Shown here piece after piece: positions 11,276 to 21,049 of a DNA stretch of 64,000 bases (positions within the stretch are counted from its first letter, which is position 1; every line of letters starts with the position of its first letter). The notes under the pieces were generated by a model that saw nothing but the letters and a program-made list of their open reading frames with translations, was not told the DNA's origin and did no database searches. The translations under genes and the position numbers were made by a program. This DNA is from Cordylochernes scorpioides. Its lineage: Eukaryota > Arthropoda > Arachnida > Pseudoscorpiones > Chernetidae. The stretch spans positions 18,038,316-18,102,315 of the forward strand of contig CP092882.1 of NCBI GenBank assembly GCA_030710605.1, in the 5' to 3' direction.

Positions 11276-11896
11276 ATTTTTTCTTAATTCTTTACTTTAT
11301 ATACACTTAGATTTTACATCATTTGGAATCTGCTTCATATGGGCTTTCTTTACCTTTTTACCAAGTATTTATTGTAACAAAGAACAATCATATTTACTAT
11401 CGTTGAGATAAATAGAATTCAAAAAAGATAACAATTCGATTTTGATAAAGGCAGTATTTTTTGGTTATTATATAACAATATTGAAAAAGTTCTAAAAAAA
11501 TAAATAAAAAAACACCAAAACTTAGCTTCGAACCTAGGACGTCAAAATTACCAAGTCATATAGGTTACTATCCGGCCACGATAAAAGTAAAAAAAATAAA
11601 CTTATAAAGTTATTTCAACCCTTGCATTTTTTTATAAAAGTGATTTTGGAATTTTAAAAATTTTCAACACTACTATTCAATCATCACATTATTTTGCAAT
11701 CAAATATTTAAAAAATATATTTTAATTTCAAATTATTGTTTTTTAAACTCTGAAATATGCTTTTATTTTTTACTAAAATGTGGCTTTTAAAACTTTGAAA
11801 TATCGTCATTATATACATTTTTAAATGTCCTTATACTTTGATATTTTACATAAAATTTTTTAAAATTGTTACTAGATTTTAAAATATAAATAGTGG
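11276..11896. other. AT-rich non-coding part of unit A
   Basis: No gene or clear element was seen. It carries recurring short motifs of the AAACTTTGAAATATCG type that reappear at 34280-34640 and 53800-53900. Confidence 0.5.
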
Positions 11897-12910
11897 TGTT
11901 CGTGTTCGTTAAAAAAAAATAAAAATGGTGATCGATTGAAAGGAAAAACAATGGGGGAAATAAATGCACATAAAACACAGTATAACAAAAGATTTTATTT
12001 AAATATTAAAACAAAAAGGGCTAAAACTATTACACTTATATATAAAGAATTATGGTTTATTTAAAGATTAAAACAGGGCTAAAAACTATTATACTTATAT
12101 ATGTAAAGAATTATGCATAAAAACAAGATAAAAAAAGGTTAAGCAAAAAATTAAAGTAAAATTAAAGTAGTCTTAGGGAAGGGAGATAAAAAATAAATGG
12201 CAGGGGGGGGTGTCGAGCGTTGTACAGTACCTCGGGTGGCAACGCCGTCGCTGGTTTGACTTGGTTTCCACTTTGTCGCGCGTTGTGCGATGTCCAAGAC
12301 GTTCTTTCCGTCCAAGACGTTCTTTCCGTCCAAGACGTTCTTTCCGTCCACGAGACGCTGCTCGTGGGATACTCCAAGACGTTCTTTCCGTCCACGAGAC
12401 GCTGCTCGTGGGATACTCCAAGACGTTCTTTCCATCCACGAGACGCTGCTCGTGGGATACTCCAAGACGTTCTTTCCATCCACGAGACGCTGCTCGTGGG
12501 ATACTCCAAGACGTTCTTTCCATCCACGAGACGCTGCTCGTGGGATACTCCAAGACGCGTCTGCCGTCCACGAGACGCTGCTCGTGGGATACTTCCCAGG
12601 CGCGTCTGCCCCGCCTGGGCCGCTGCTGCTAACTCATGGTGCGTCTGCTCCGCCTGGTCCGCTGCTTCCAACTAACTCAGAGAAAAAAAAAAAAGAGACG
12701 CCACATGGCGGGCTGTCCCGGGACTTGCAGAACAAAAAAACCAAATTCCAGACATCCACTTGACTTTTCTCCCCGGGCCATCTGCTGACCTTTGTCCTGG
12801 GGCTCGCAGCTGGGAGTTTCCCCGACCATGTCGATATCTTGCTTGTCTCCCTTCACCTAAGTTTTTCATTCTACGTACAAAGTAAAAGAACGGTAAAAAT
12901 AGTTTTAACA
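11897..12910 (-). repeat. BEL element 3' LTR (element orientation)
   Basis: 1014 bp, matching 17351-18360. Inside it lies a 44-bp minisatellite (12290-12590). Confidence 0.95.
12290..12590. repeat. LTR minisatellite, 44-bp unit with hairpin
   Basis: Three short units of CAAGACGTTCTTTCCGTC are followed by six 44-bp units. Each long unit contains the perfect hairpin CCACGAG-ACGCTG-CTCGTGG, at 12348, 12392, 12436, 12480, 12524 and 12568, with exact 44-bp spacing. The array is repeated identically in the other LTR (about 17744-18044). Open frames on both strands here are products of the repeat. Confidence 0.95.
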
Positions 12911-12920
12911 TTCTCCCACA
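12911..12920 (-). promoter_or_regulatory. Polypurine tract of the BEL element
   Basis: Reads TGTGGGAGAA on the minus strand immediately upstream of the 3' LTR, the expected position of the plus-strand primer. Confidence 0.75.
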
Positions 12921-13078
12921 AAATTTTGCTCTGAAAGAAGTCAAAATTAAATATAAGACAAAAGAGCATATATATACACAATACACACAAGAGTAGATAT
13001 GCCTATTACATTACATAAAATACACATAAAAGAATACACATATTACACCTTTTTTTTTTTTTTCTGCAGGTACTTTCA

Positions 13079-15571
13079 CTAGTCCTTCGAGTCATACCTC
13101 GCAGGCTTTCTGATTACCCTACCATATCTATTTCTAGAGTCCCTGGATTCAATATTGGGCCTATTTCCTAAAAATGCTTCAGATTGGGGTTCGGTATTTG
13201 AATTGTCCTTTTGAATCATCTCAACATTCGAGGATATTTCAAGAGGGTGTAAGCGTTGTAGAGCCCTGATCAAGGTTCCTGTGGATGTTTTAACATGGGC
13301 CACTCTCACTATTCCATCTTTTCCTGGTATGAGATTTACTATTCGCCCTTTAGGCCAAAACATTCTTTTAAGATTTTCTTGCCCGATCAGTACAACGTCT
13401 CCTACTTTCAACTGTCTTCTATCAATATTTTCGGATTTCTGAATCAGCGCGCCTAAATATTCCTTTAAGAATCTCTGCTTCAATTCTCTCTTCAGTTGAC
13501 CTAACTCTCTGTATCTAGTGTGCAACATTTCTGGCTTTAAATTTTCAAATTCAGGAAAGCTAGACTCTGGACCATTTTGTAAAAACTCATTAGGAGTTAA
13601 CGGTTTTAGATCATTGTCGTCTTCAGAGACATAAGTGAGGGGTCGATTATTAATGATAGATTCGATTTCACAAAGGGCAGTCTGCAGTTGTACATATTTC
13701 AGCTTCCTGTGACCTAGCATCTTTATCAACATTTCCTTTATTGTCCTAACCATTCTTTCCCAAAATCCTCCCCACCAAGGAGCAGAAGGAGGGATAAAAA
13801 TCCATTGTATCCCTTTAATTAAGGTTTCCCTTTCAATTCTAATCCAATCCAATCTCTTGAATATTCTATTAAGTTTTGCGAAATTGGTGCCATTGTCGCT
13901 ATATATTTTCTCGGGGCGTCCTCTCCGACAAATAAACCTATGGAGGGCCATCATGAAGACTCCTGTCTCTAAACTCTTCACCAACTCCAGATGAATAGCT
14001 CGATAGACGGCGCAAGTAAAGGCGGCTACCCACACTTTCCCACCTTCTTTCAAATGAAGAGGGCCTAATAAATCAACTCCTGTAATTTGGAAGGGTTTGC
14101 CCAGTCCAATTCTGTTTTCTGGCAAAGCTGCCATTGGTCTTTGCAGAGACTTTTCTTTAAGTCTCTTGCAAGCAATGCACTTACTGATAATTTTCTTTAT
14201 CGTTTTCCTTCCCCTGATTATCCAAAATTTCTCTCTCAGCTTTGATAAAATGAATTGCACCCCTACATGTCCATTCTTCAGGTGCACTTCCCATATAAGT
14301 TGCTCTACGAAGGGATGGTCGCCTGGTAGAATGATAGGAGTTTTAAATTCTTCTGGGACCTGTCCATGTAAAAGTTTGCTTTCTGCACACCAAAGTCCGT
14401 CAGTGTTTTTTAATATTTTAAAACTCTTGGTTGCATTCGATTTCTCTATGGAGACTTTCTCCTGAATCATTCGGATAAGCTTTTTTTCTGCCAAGTCTAA
14501 TTCTGAAACTTTCAAAGGTCCTGTTTCAGTTGACTGTTTTTTAAGTTTCCCTAAAAATCTTAAAACATAGGACATTACCCTGATGTTGAGAGAGTAATTA
14601 GACCTCCTTGTCAGTATCCAGTCTTTATAATCGATGTTCAAATTAATGTTGGTTTTCATAATGTTTTCTTCAACATTTATTTCTTTTGGATTTATCGAGA
14701 ACTCTGAATTGGGCCAGAATTCTTTAGGTTTTTTCAACCATTCGGGGCCCTCCCACCATCTGCTTTGCACAAACTGGCTTGGAGGGCAACCTCGAGACAG
14801 AAGATCGGCCGGGTTCAACTGACTAGGAACGAACCTCCAATCGTTCAAATTGGTAGTGGCCTGTATTTCTCTGACTCGGTTTCTCACGAAAACTCTCCAC
14901 TCAATTTCTTTCTTTATCCAACTTAGCGCGGTAGTAGAGTCAGACCAAAGAGTTGTTTCACATTTTCTCTTCAAGGCAGCTTGGATTGCATTGGCTAGTC
15001 TAGCTCCTAGTACCATGGCCATTAATTCCAAGCGAGGGATCGTAATACTCTTCATAGGAGCTAATCTGTCTTTGCTCCAAATCAAAGTTAGAGTATTTTC
15101 TCGTCCCGTTTCGCTCCTTAAATAGGCTACAGCTCCATAGCCTATTTGACTAGCGTCACAAAAGATATGAACTTCTGTAGGGAAAATGAGATCATTCCAC
15201 ATATATCTCGGTATCTTTATTAACTCTATTAATTTTATTTGATCCAACCAGGTTCGAAATTCCTGGGCCATACTTTCGGGTAGTGGTGTATCCCAACCTA
15301 GTTTCAGTCCCCATGATCGCTGCAGTAACAACTTTGGTGGTAAGAATACTGGAGCGCAAAATCCAAGTGGATCGAATATCCGCTGAACCATGGACAGTAC
15401 CAGCCTTTTCGTTAATTTGGGTTGAAGACTCAAATTGTCAGGGAGTTCGCATTTTAATGAATCTTTCATTTTATTCCAAACAACACCCAATATTTTTGTA
15501 CAAGTCCCCTTTTCAGGGTTTTCCTCCAGAGAATATTCCCACTCTCGTAAGTCCATTTTAGCCCTGTCCAT
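13079..15571 (-). CDS. pol: BEL/Pao pol fragment: RNase H, integrase, C-terminal domain
   Basis: An 830-residue open frame. Residues 1-100 are post-RT Pao sequence (GVVWNKMKDSL, QRIFDPLGFCAPVFLPPKLL). Residues 130-280 are RNase H-like, with HIFCDASQIGYGAVAYLR, IPRLELMAMVLGARLA and TTLWSDSTTALSWIKK. Around 430-500 there is an integrase zinc-binding region (HVGVQF, ISKCIACKRL). The integrase core follows with TGVDLLGPLHLK, YSDNGTNFAKLNR and PPSAPWWGGFWERMVRTIKE, and a C-terminal block with VGDVVLIGQENLKRMFWPKG. Catalytic Asp, Asp and Glu of the integrase are in place. The frame opens downstream of where the RT YXDD box should be, so this protein lacks reverse transcriptase. The stated Met is probably not a natural start. 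Confidence 0.93.
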   Translation of the reverse strand: MDRAKMDLREWEYSLEENPEKGTCTKILGVVWNKMKDSLKCELPDNLSLQPKLTKRLVLSMVQRIFDPLGFCAPVFLPPKLLLQRSWGLKLGWDTPLPESMAQEFRTWLDQIKLIELIKIPRYMWNDLIFPTEVHIFCDASQIGYGAVAYLRSETGRENTLTLIWSKDRLAPMKSITIPRLELMAMVLGARLANAIQAALKRKCETTLWSDSTTALSWIKKEIEWRVFVRNRVREIQATTNLNDWRFVPSQLNPADLLSRGCPPSQFVQSRWWEGPEWLKKPKEFWPNSEFSINPKEINVEENIMKTNINLNIDYKDWILTRRSNYSLNIRVMSYVLRFLGKLKKQSTETGPLKVSELDLAEKKLIRMIQEKVSIEKSNATKSFKILKNTDGLWCAESKLLHGQVPEEFKTPIILPGDHPFVEQLIWEVHLKNGHVGVQFILSKLREKFWIIRGRKTIKKIISKCIACKRLKEKSLQRPMAALPENRIGLGKPFQITGVDLLGPLHLKEGGKVWVAAFTCAVYRAIHLELVKSLETGVFMMALHRFICRRGRPEKIYSDNGTNFAKLNRIFKRLDWIRIERETLIKGIQWIFIPPSAPWWGGFWERMVRTIKEMLIKMLGHRKLKYVQLQTALCEIESIINNRPLTYVSEDDNDLKPLTPNEFLQNGPESSFPEFENLKPEMLHTRYRELGQLKRELKQRFLKEYLGALIQKSENIDRRQLKVGDVVLIGQENLKRMFWPKGRIVNLIPGKDGIVRVAHVKTSTGTLIRALQRLHPLEISSNVEMIQKDNSNTEPQSEAFLGNRPNIESRDSRNRYGRVIRKPARYDSKD

Positions 15572-15850
15572 AATTTCAATTGCGGCCTTTTGAACTCCTT
15601 TAAACCTTGAGCTTCACTGAGCTCTTTTTAACCTTTAACAAAGGGCTTCTTGAGCTCCTTTAAACCTTTAACAAAGGGCTTTTTGAGCTCTTTTAAACCT
15701 TGAGCTTCACTGAGCTATTTTTAACCTTTAACAAAGGGCTTCTTGAGCTCCTTTAAACCTTTAACAAAGGGCTTTTTGAGCTCCTTTAAACCTTGAGCTT
15801 CACTGAGCTCTTTTTCCCTTGAGCTTCTTTAGCTTATTTTCCGATCTGCA
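15572..15850. repeat. Minisatellite of GAGCTC/AACAAAGGGCTT units in BEL element
   Basis: Alternating units built from GAGCTCCTTTAAACCTT, GAGCTTCACTGAGCTC and CCTTTAACAAAGGGCTT, giving a longer period near 97 bases. It lies where protease-RT coding sequence would be expected. Confidence 0.85.
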
Positions 15851-15869
15851 GGCTCTCCCACTTCCTCTG

Positions 15870-16340
15870 CTACTCGGCAGGCTAATACTTCCTCTGCTCT
15901 CGGCAGGCTAATTCTTCCTCTGCTACCCGGCAGGCTAATTCTTCCTCTGCTACTCGGCAGGCTAATTCTTCCTCTGCTACTCGGCAGGCTAATACTTCCT
16001 CTGCTCTCGGCAGGCTAATTCTTCCTCTGCTACTCGGCAGGCTAATACTTCCTCTGCTACTCGGCAGGCTAATTCTTCCTCTGCTACTCGGCAGGCTAAT
16101 ACTTCCTCTGCACTCGGCAGGCTAATACTTCCTCTGCTCTCGGCAGGCTAATTCTTCCTCTGCTACTCGGCAGGCTAATACTTCCTCTGCACTCGGCAGG
16201 CTAATACTTCCTCTGCTCTCGGCAGGCTAATTCTTCCTCTGCTACTCGGCAGGCTAATACTTCCTCTGCTCTCGGCAGGCTAATTCTTCCTCTGCTACTC
16301 GGCAGGCTAATACTTCCTCTGCACTCGGCAGGCTAATTCT
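15870..16340. repeat. Minisatellite of 25-27-bp units in BEL element
   Basis: About 18 units of TTCCTCTGCTACTCGGCAGG plus CTAATAC or CTAATTC, with 27-bp and 25-bp variants interleaved. The gag frame runs a few codons into it and stops. The mix of 27 and 25 bp units breaks any long reading frame. Confidence 0.9.
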
Positions 16341-17314
16341 TCTTGCTTAAAGCCTTTTTCCACAAATTTCAGCCGTTGAGCACTCCTTACTTCGGCTTTT
16401 AGAAAGTCCAATAATAACCTGAGCCTTTCTTTAGCTCCTCCAACCCCTTTATCTGACTCTTCCCGTTTTGCTAACTCCATACCATAACCTGAAGAAGGAT
16501 GCCTGTGCCATATTTTCAAAATATCCGAAGGTAATGAAGACTCGACAAGAGGGTATAGAAAAATACCCGACAACTGGGGATCAATGCCCAATGTCTCTAA
16601 TGACCGGAGGTGACTGCTCAGTTCGTCGTACAGACTGCTCAAATTTCTATTTTCTTTCTTTACATTAGATATAACCGAATTCAATAGACGTCTGACATAC
16701 AGTTCTGTCAGTATATTCGGGTCACCGAATCGCTCCTGTAGTGCTTGTACTGCCAAAACATAGTTGGCGCCTGTAACGGGATAGCTTGCTACAACACGAT
16801 AGGCTTCTGAATTTGGTACAATTGCTTGACGCAAATATAAAAACCGGTCGCTATCGGATAAATTCTTATTTTCGTGAATTTTCGAAAACTGCGCCCACCA
16901 AGGCAACCAACCTTCCAGAGAGCCGTCATAGCTTTTTAGGGCTAACTCTGGTAATTTCACATTTATTACAGTGTCCTCGCTAGCAATCGGGATTGTTTCT
17001 TCTTTATCGGGATTCCGTAGTACACTGACTTTCTGTTGAATATCAAACTTTTCCACTTCATATTTATCGCATTCTTGCCATTCCCTATCAATACTTTCCT
17101 CTGTAATCCCTTCTTTCACTACCAATAAAGCCTGATATTTTTCGTTTAGATCTACAAGTTTCGTGTAATAAGACTCTAGTCTATTAAACTTAGAATAAAT
17201 ATCATTCTTATCAATTTGAGACTTTTCAAATTCCCCATTTATTTCATTAATAATTCTAGTGAAAGTACCTCTTATGGCTTTTCTGCGCTTTTTAATTGCA
17301 TCCATTTCCTCCAT
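16307..17314 (-). CDS. gag: BEL/Pao gag protein, C-terminally truncated
   Basis: A 335-residue frame. The N-terminal part (residues 1-110) is charged and coiled-coil-like (KKRRKAIRGTFTRIINEI, YYTKLVDLNEKYQALLV). The central part (120-290) is the conserved gag domain of BEL/Pao elements, with LPELALKSYDGSLEGWLPWW, SDSDRFLYLRQAI, ALQERFGDPNILTELYVRRL and a following Leu-rich helix. The usual C-terminal CCHC zinc knuckles are absent, because the frame enters the minisatellite and stops. Starts at 17314 and 17305 (second Met) are both possible. It lies just inside the 5' LTR and primer-binding site, as expected for gag. Confidence 0.9.
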   Translation of the reverse strand: MEEMDAIKKRRKAIRGTFTRIINEINGEFEKSQIDKNDIYSKFNRLESYYTKLVDLNEKYQALLVVKEGITEESIDREWQECDKYEVEKFDIQQKVSVLRNPDKEETIPIASEDTVINVKLPELALKSYDGSLEGWLPWWAQFSKIHENKNLSDSDRFLYLRQAIVPNSEAYRVVASYPVTGANYVLAVQALQERFGDPNILTELYVRRLLNSVISNVKKENRNLSSLYDELSSHLRSLETLGIDPQLSGIFLYPLVESSLPSDILKIWHRHPSSGYGMELAKREESDKGVGGAKERLRLLLDFLKAEVRSAQRLKFVEKGFKQEELACRVQRKY

Positions 17315-17329
17315 ATTTCCTTTAAATCG

Positions 17330-17347
17330 ATCACGTCCGGCTCACCA
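17330..17347 (-). other. Primer-binding site of the BEL element
   Basis: Minus strand reads TGGTGAGCCGGACGTGAT, three bases inside the 5' LTR. It begins TGG as expected for pairing with a tRNA CCA end. Part of it resembles the 3' end of tRNA-Trp, but the match is incomplete and the tRNA is not assigned. Confidence 0.6.
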
Positions 17348-17350
17348 AAA

Positions 17351-18360
17351 TGTTCGTGTTCGTTAAAAAAAAATAAAAATGGTGATCGATTGAAAGGAAA
17401 AACAATGGGGGAAATAAATGCACATAAAACACAGTATAACAAAAGATTTTATTTAAATATTAAAACAAAAAGGGCTAAAACTATTACACTTATATATAAA
17501 GAATTATGGTTTATTTAAAGATTAAAACAGGGCTAAAAACTATTATACTTATATATGTAAAGAATTATGCATAAAAACAAGATAAAAAAAGGTTAAGCAA
17601 AAAATTAAAGTAAAATTAAAGTAGTCTTAGGGAAGGGAGATAAAAAATAAATGGCAGGGGGGGGTGTCGAGCGTTGTACAGTACCTCGGGTGGCAACGCC
17701 GTCGCTGGTTTGACTTGGTTTCCACTTTGTCGCGCGTTGTGCGATGTCCAAGACGTTCTTTCCGTCCAAGACGTTCTTTCCGTCCAAGACGTTCTTTCCG
17801 TCCACGAGACGCTGCTCGTGGGATACTCCAAGACGTTCTTTCCGTCCACGAGACGCTGCTCGTGGGATACTCCAAGACGTTCTTTCCATCCACGAGACGC
17901 TGCTCGTGGGATACTCCAAGACGTTCTTTCCATCCACGAGACGCTGCTCGTGGGATACTCCAAGACGTTCTTTCCATCCACGAGACGCTGCTCGTGGGAT
18001 ACTCCAAGACGCGTCTGCCGTCCACGAGACGCTGCTCGTGGGATACTTCCCAGGCGCGTCTGCCCCGCCTGGGCCGCTGCTGCTAACTCATGGTGCGTCT
18101 GCTCCGCCTGGTCCGCTGCTTCCAACTAACTCAGAGAAAAAAAAGAGACGCCACATGGCGGGCTGTCCCGGGACTTGCAGAACAAAAAAACCAAATTCCA
18201 GACATCCACTTGACTTTTCTCCCCGGGCCATCTGCTGACCTTTGTCCTGGGGCTCGCAGCTGGGAGTTTCCCCGACCATGTCGATATCTTGCTTGTCTCC
18301 CTTCACCTAAGTTTTTCATTCTACGTACAAAGTAAAAGAACGGTAAAAATAGTTTTAACA
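17351..18360 (-). repeat. BEL element 5' LTR (element orientation)
   Basis: 1010 bp, differing from the other LTR by a 4-base shorter A-run near 18137. It carries the same 44-bp minisatellite. Confidence 0.95.
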
Positions 18361-18887
18361 AGTGGTATATAGTAAACTTAAAATATTTTAATTACATTTT
18401 GGAAATACAATAAATCGTTATTAAATTATGTATTGGCAGAGTATTAACCTTTAAAAAAGTTGATATTACACTTTAAAATATCAGGGTTAAATTTAAAATA
18501 TCATTAAGCTTTAAAAAAATGTTTTAAAATGTAAAATCGCATTAAGGATAGTAGATGTTTGTTTTATGTATAAAAGGAACATTAGTGCTTTAATGTTTTA
18601 TTTCTTATTTATAGATGGTGCGTTTATTGTATTATAATAAAAACGTTTTATTAAAACTATATTAAAATGTACTGAAAATAAAATAGAAAATATATAATTT
18701 TATGAAATATAGAAATATTTTTTAGGTGATAATCAAAGAGAAATATATAAAAAAAAACTTTGATACAACGATAATTTCGATATGCGATTGATCGACTGTA
18801 ATTTATTGGAGTAAAAGCAGAAATATCAAAAGACGCGCTTCAAGTCAGTTTTCTACAATTATTCTGCCTTTATGGACCAAATATAGG

Positions 18888-19101
18888 CTCGACGGTGGCG
18901 CTCGAGTGGCAGATGTGGGAACTAAAATTAGCTTTGTATTATTTACTACCCGCCTATTGGGAAATCTGAGTGGGCTAACTTTCAGAAATTATTTACTTAC
19001 AATTATCTGCCCACATAAACACTAATCCGTTTTAAACGGGGAATAAAAATAATTAAGCTAATTATAGTTCACACTTTCGCCACTCGAGCGCCACTGTCGA
19101 G
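18888..19101. repeat. MITE with 23-bp terminal inverted repeats, unit A copy 1
   Basis: Ends CTCGACGGTGGCGCTCGAGT and its inverse enclose about 170 bp containing CCGTTTTAAACGGG. No coding capacity. Other copies are at 34890-35103, 35446-35659, 35999-36207 and 54429-54642. Confidence 0.85.
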
Positions 19102-19444
19102 CTGAGTTTTACTCCATTCAACTGGATTGAATAAATCGCTTTTGATTTGACGTTTTTTTTTTAATTTGAATAAACTCATATATATATATATATATCAAAA
19201 TATATTTACATATCAGCGTTGTATGTTGAATTGAGCTAAAATTTTATGTTATAGAGGTTTTAGAATTATTTCTTTTACTTTTTTAATATTCAAAGACGAT
19301 GCGTGTTTTGTGTTGTGTGCTTTCAATATATTAAAAATTTATATTTTTTCATTCACTTTTATTATCGTAAAGATAGAGGCTGCCTGGCCGGCATTCATAT
19401 TTCTTCAAATAAAAGACACTTCGGCCAGTAAATCTTTTTATTGT

Positions 19445-19483
19445 CTCGACGTTTCGACAAAAATCTTTTGTCCTCGTCAGGAG
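19445..19483 (-). ncRNA. Type I hammerhead-like ribozyme motif with ACGU stem III
   Basis: Minus strand: a short stem I (CTC at 19483-19481 with GAG at 19447-19445), core CTGACGA (19480-19474), a stem II of ACAAAA/TTTTGT plus a closing G-C pair and one bulged G, then GAAACGTC. Cleavage would fall after GUC, between 19448 and 19447. Stem III is the palindrome ACGU with no loop, so the fold is plausible only as a dimer, as proposed for other minimal hammerheads. All fixed core bases are present. The paralogue at about 55800-55855 has lost the first core C. Confidence 0.6.
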
Positions 19484-20114
19484 CGAACAAAAAACACTTT
19501 TATTATAACTTACGTTTTTTTAGCCGCTAAGGCTTTGCACAATATTCATTAAATTTAACCTTTTTTTTTTATCATTTCATCGTTTAAAATAATTTTCATA
19601 CAATATATTTTTTAATATTTTATTTTTTTTTTAATTAGAGGAATGGCTCTGTCAACGCCAAAGCTACAGAGATTGCAAAACTAATTGTTTTTTTAAACAA
19701 TATTTTGGGAGTTAAATAAATTATTTGGAATGTGTTTTTACATAGTTAAAAGGTGTAATGATTAGAACTTTGAAACACCATAGAATTTATTTGAAATCTC
19801 GCTGGAACTTTCTTTTACCACTTTAAAACATCTCAAGAATTTATTTATCTAACTTTTTGTCATTCTTCATTAATTTAGTAACTACACTCATTGAGGAAGT
19901 TGTACCTCTCAGTATGTATATCGGGATTTAGACTGAAAGATATTACAGTGACCTTTATTGAAGATACACGAGTTAACCAAGTTTAAACAAAATTGCCATT
20001 GTCTCCTTAAAAAAAAAAAAAAAAGACCTGCAACATCAAAGACTTTCCACTTTCTCAAGTTTTGTCCATATATATATGTTATGATACATTAGCGCGCCAT
20101 CTGTTATAAAAATA

Positions 20115-20444
20115 GGAAGCTATTATAGACGCGTATGATTTTTTAAAAAATTAAACAATTTCTACTGCTCTTTCTGCAATGGGAAAAAATATTTATAAAT
20201 GTATGTAATTCTGCTGTCCTCAAAGCTTATGTCCATAGTTAATCTAAAATACCCATTCCAAGATTCTAACATCAGTATTACTATAAAAGGAAGATCGAAA
20301 AATGCAATATAACAGCGGTATGGTAGATTAAACTGGCGAAACGGTGAGAGGGTTCACCACTGATGAGCCAGGCCCTCCCATTACAGTAAGGACAGTAGAA
20401 TTGTTTAATTTGTAAAAGAATCTTACGCGTTTATAACAGTTTCG
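20115..20444. repeat. Foldback hairpin element with interrupted left arm, unit A copy 1
   Basis: Outer arms begin CTATTATAGACGCGTATGAT and end with the inverse (CGCGTTTATAACAG). About 200 bp related to unit B sequence interrupt the left arm. The core on the minus strand includes CTGGCGAAAC and, further on, CTGATGAGCCAG. The related intact hairpins are at 30966-31150 and 59391-59577. Confidence 0.75.
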
Positions 20445-20449
20445 CGAAT

Positions 20450-20930
20450 AAGTAAGAAACATCTCTCAGTAAGTTTGAATAAATATTGGTTGTTTTTTAT
20501 TTAAATAATTTTGATGAATTTTTAAATTAATATAATTGTTTATTAAGATTACTTAGTACTACAACAACAACAAGGCTTTTATTAGGGCTCATTGCCCTGT
20601 ATGGATTCGCCATACAACAACAAAACAAAACAGCAATTCCTCTCCCTTTCCCAATGTGCACGCGAGTCTTTGTTAGAAAAGGGATTTATTTAGGCATCTT
20701 TTCTAAAACTTTCCTCACTACCTCTTTTGTGTATGAATCTATTTACAATTGATCTGTAGAAATTATAGAGCTCTATTGCTATATTTTTCTTTTCTGAAAT
20801 AGTTCTCAGCGTCTTCAGTGGGTTGCAAAGTCTCCAGAAGGTGTTTTTAAGAGTTTTTTCTCTTTCTTCACCTAAATATTGGCATTCTACTTAGTACTAT
20901 TTATTGTTGTATATCTTTTTAATAATCTGT
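20450..20930. other. Unassigned sequence at the A/B boundary
   Basis: Contains a segment (20570-20890) with no counterpart in A', including ACAACAACAACAAGG. No gene was recognised. It is probably a small insertion or an unclassified repeat. Confidence 0.4.
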
Positions 20931-21049
20931 TTGTGGAAACTACTCCGGATTGAAATACCTTAATGATTTCAAGGATCACCACCAGAGGGCGACACTTGCT
21001 TGCTTCAAGAAATATGGAACTCTATTAAAGCTCAGTTTTTCCTTTCAAA

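Larger units (their letters stand above)
11897..18360 (-). mobile_element. Recent BEL/Pao LTR retrotransposon, deletion derivative
   Basis: A complete insertion of 6464 bp flanked by the 5-bp duplication AGTGG (11892-11896 and 18361-18365). The second A unit shows the uninterrupted site at about 53925. The LTRs are 1014 and 1010 bp, start TGTT and end AACA on the plus strand, and appear identical except for the length of one A-run, so insertion was recent. Coding direction is minus: gag at 17314-16307 and the RNase H-integrase part of pol at 15571-13079. The protease and the catalytic reverse transcriptase region are absent; minisatellites occupy that place (15590-16340). The element therefore needed a helper to move, or lost the region very recently. 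Confidence 0.95.
5932..20920. repeat. Paralogous unit A, copy 1
   Basis: This backbone aligns end to end with 47494-56935 apart from insertions. Insertions private to this copy are a U6 retrocopy (6802-6901) and a complete BEL element (11897-18360). The other copy lacks both, but carries two LTR-like insertions and a Helitron absent here. Shared modules, in order, are a palindrome, a foldback-derived hairpin core, a Tc1-like MITE, the GC-rich module, an old BEL pol relic, a ribozyme-bearing foldback, a TIR MITE, a second hammerhead-like motif and a large foldback hairpin. No host protein gene was seen within it. Confidence 0.85.

Noticed and set aside
12151-12763. Six overlapping frames of 110-169 residues on both strands, repeated at 17605-18238
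   Set aside because: They arise from the 44-bp LTR minisatellite and its flanks and are open on both strands.
15870-16340. Regular repeats that could be mistaken for a CRISPR array
   Set aside because: Units are adjacent with no unique spacers, in eukaryotic transposon DNA; this is a minisatellite.
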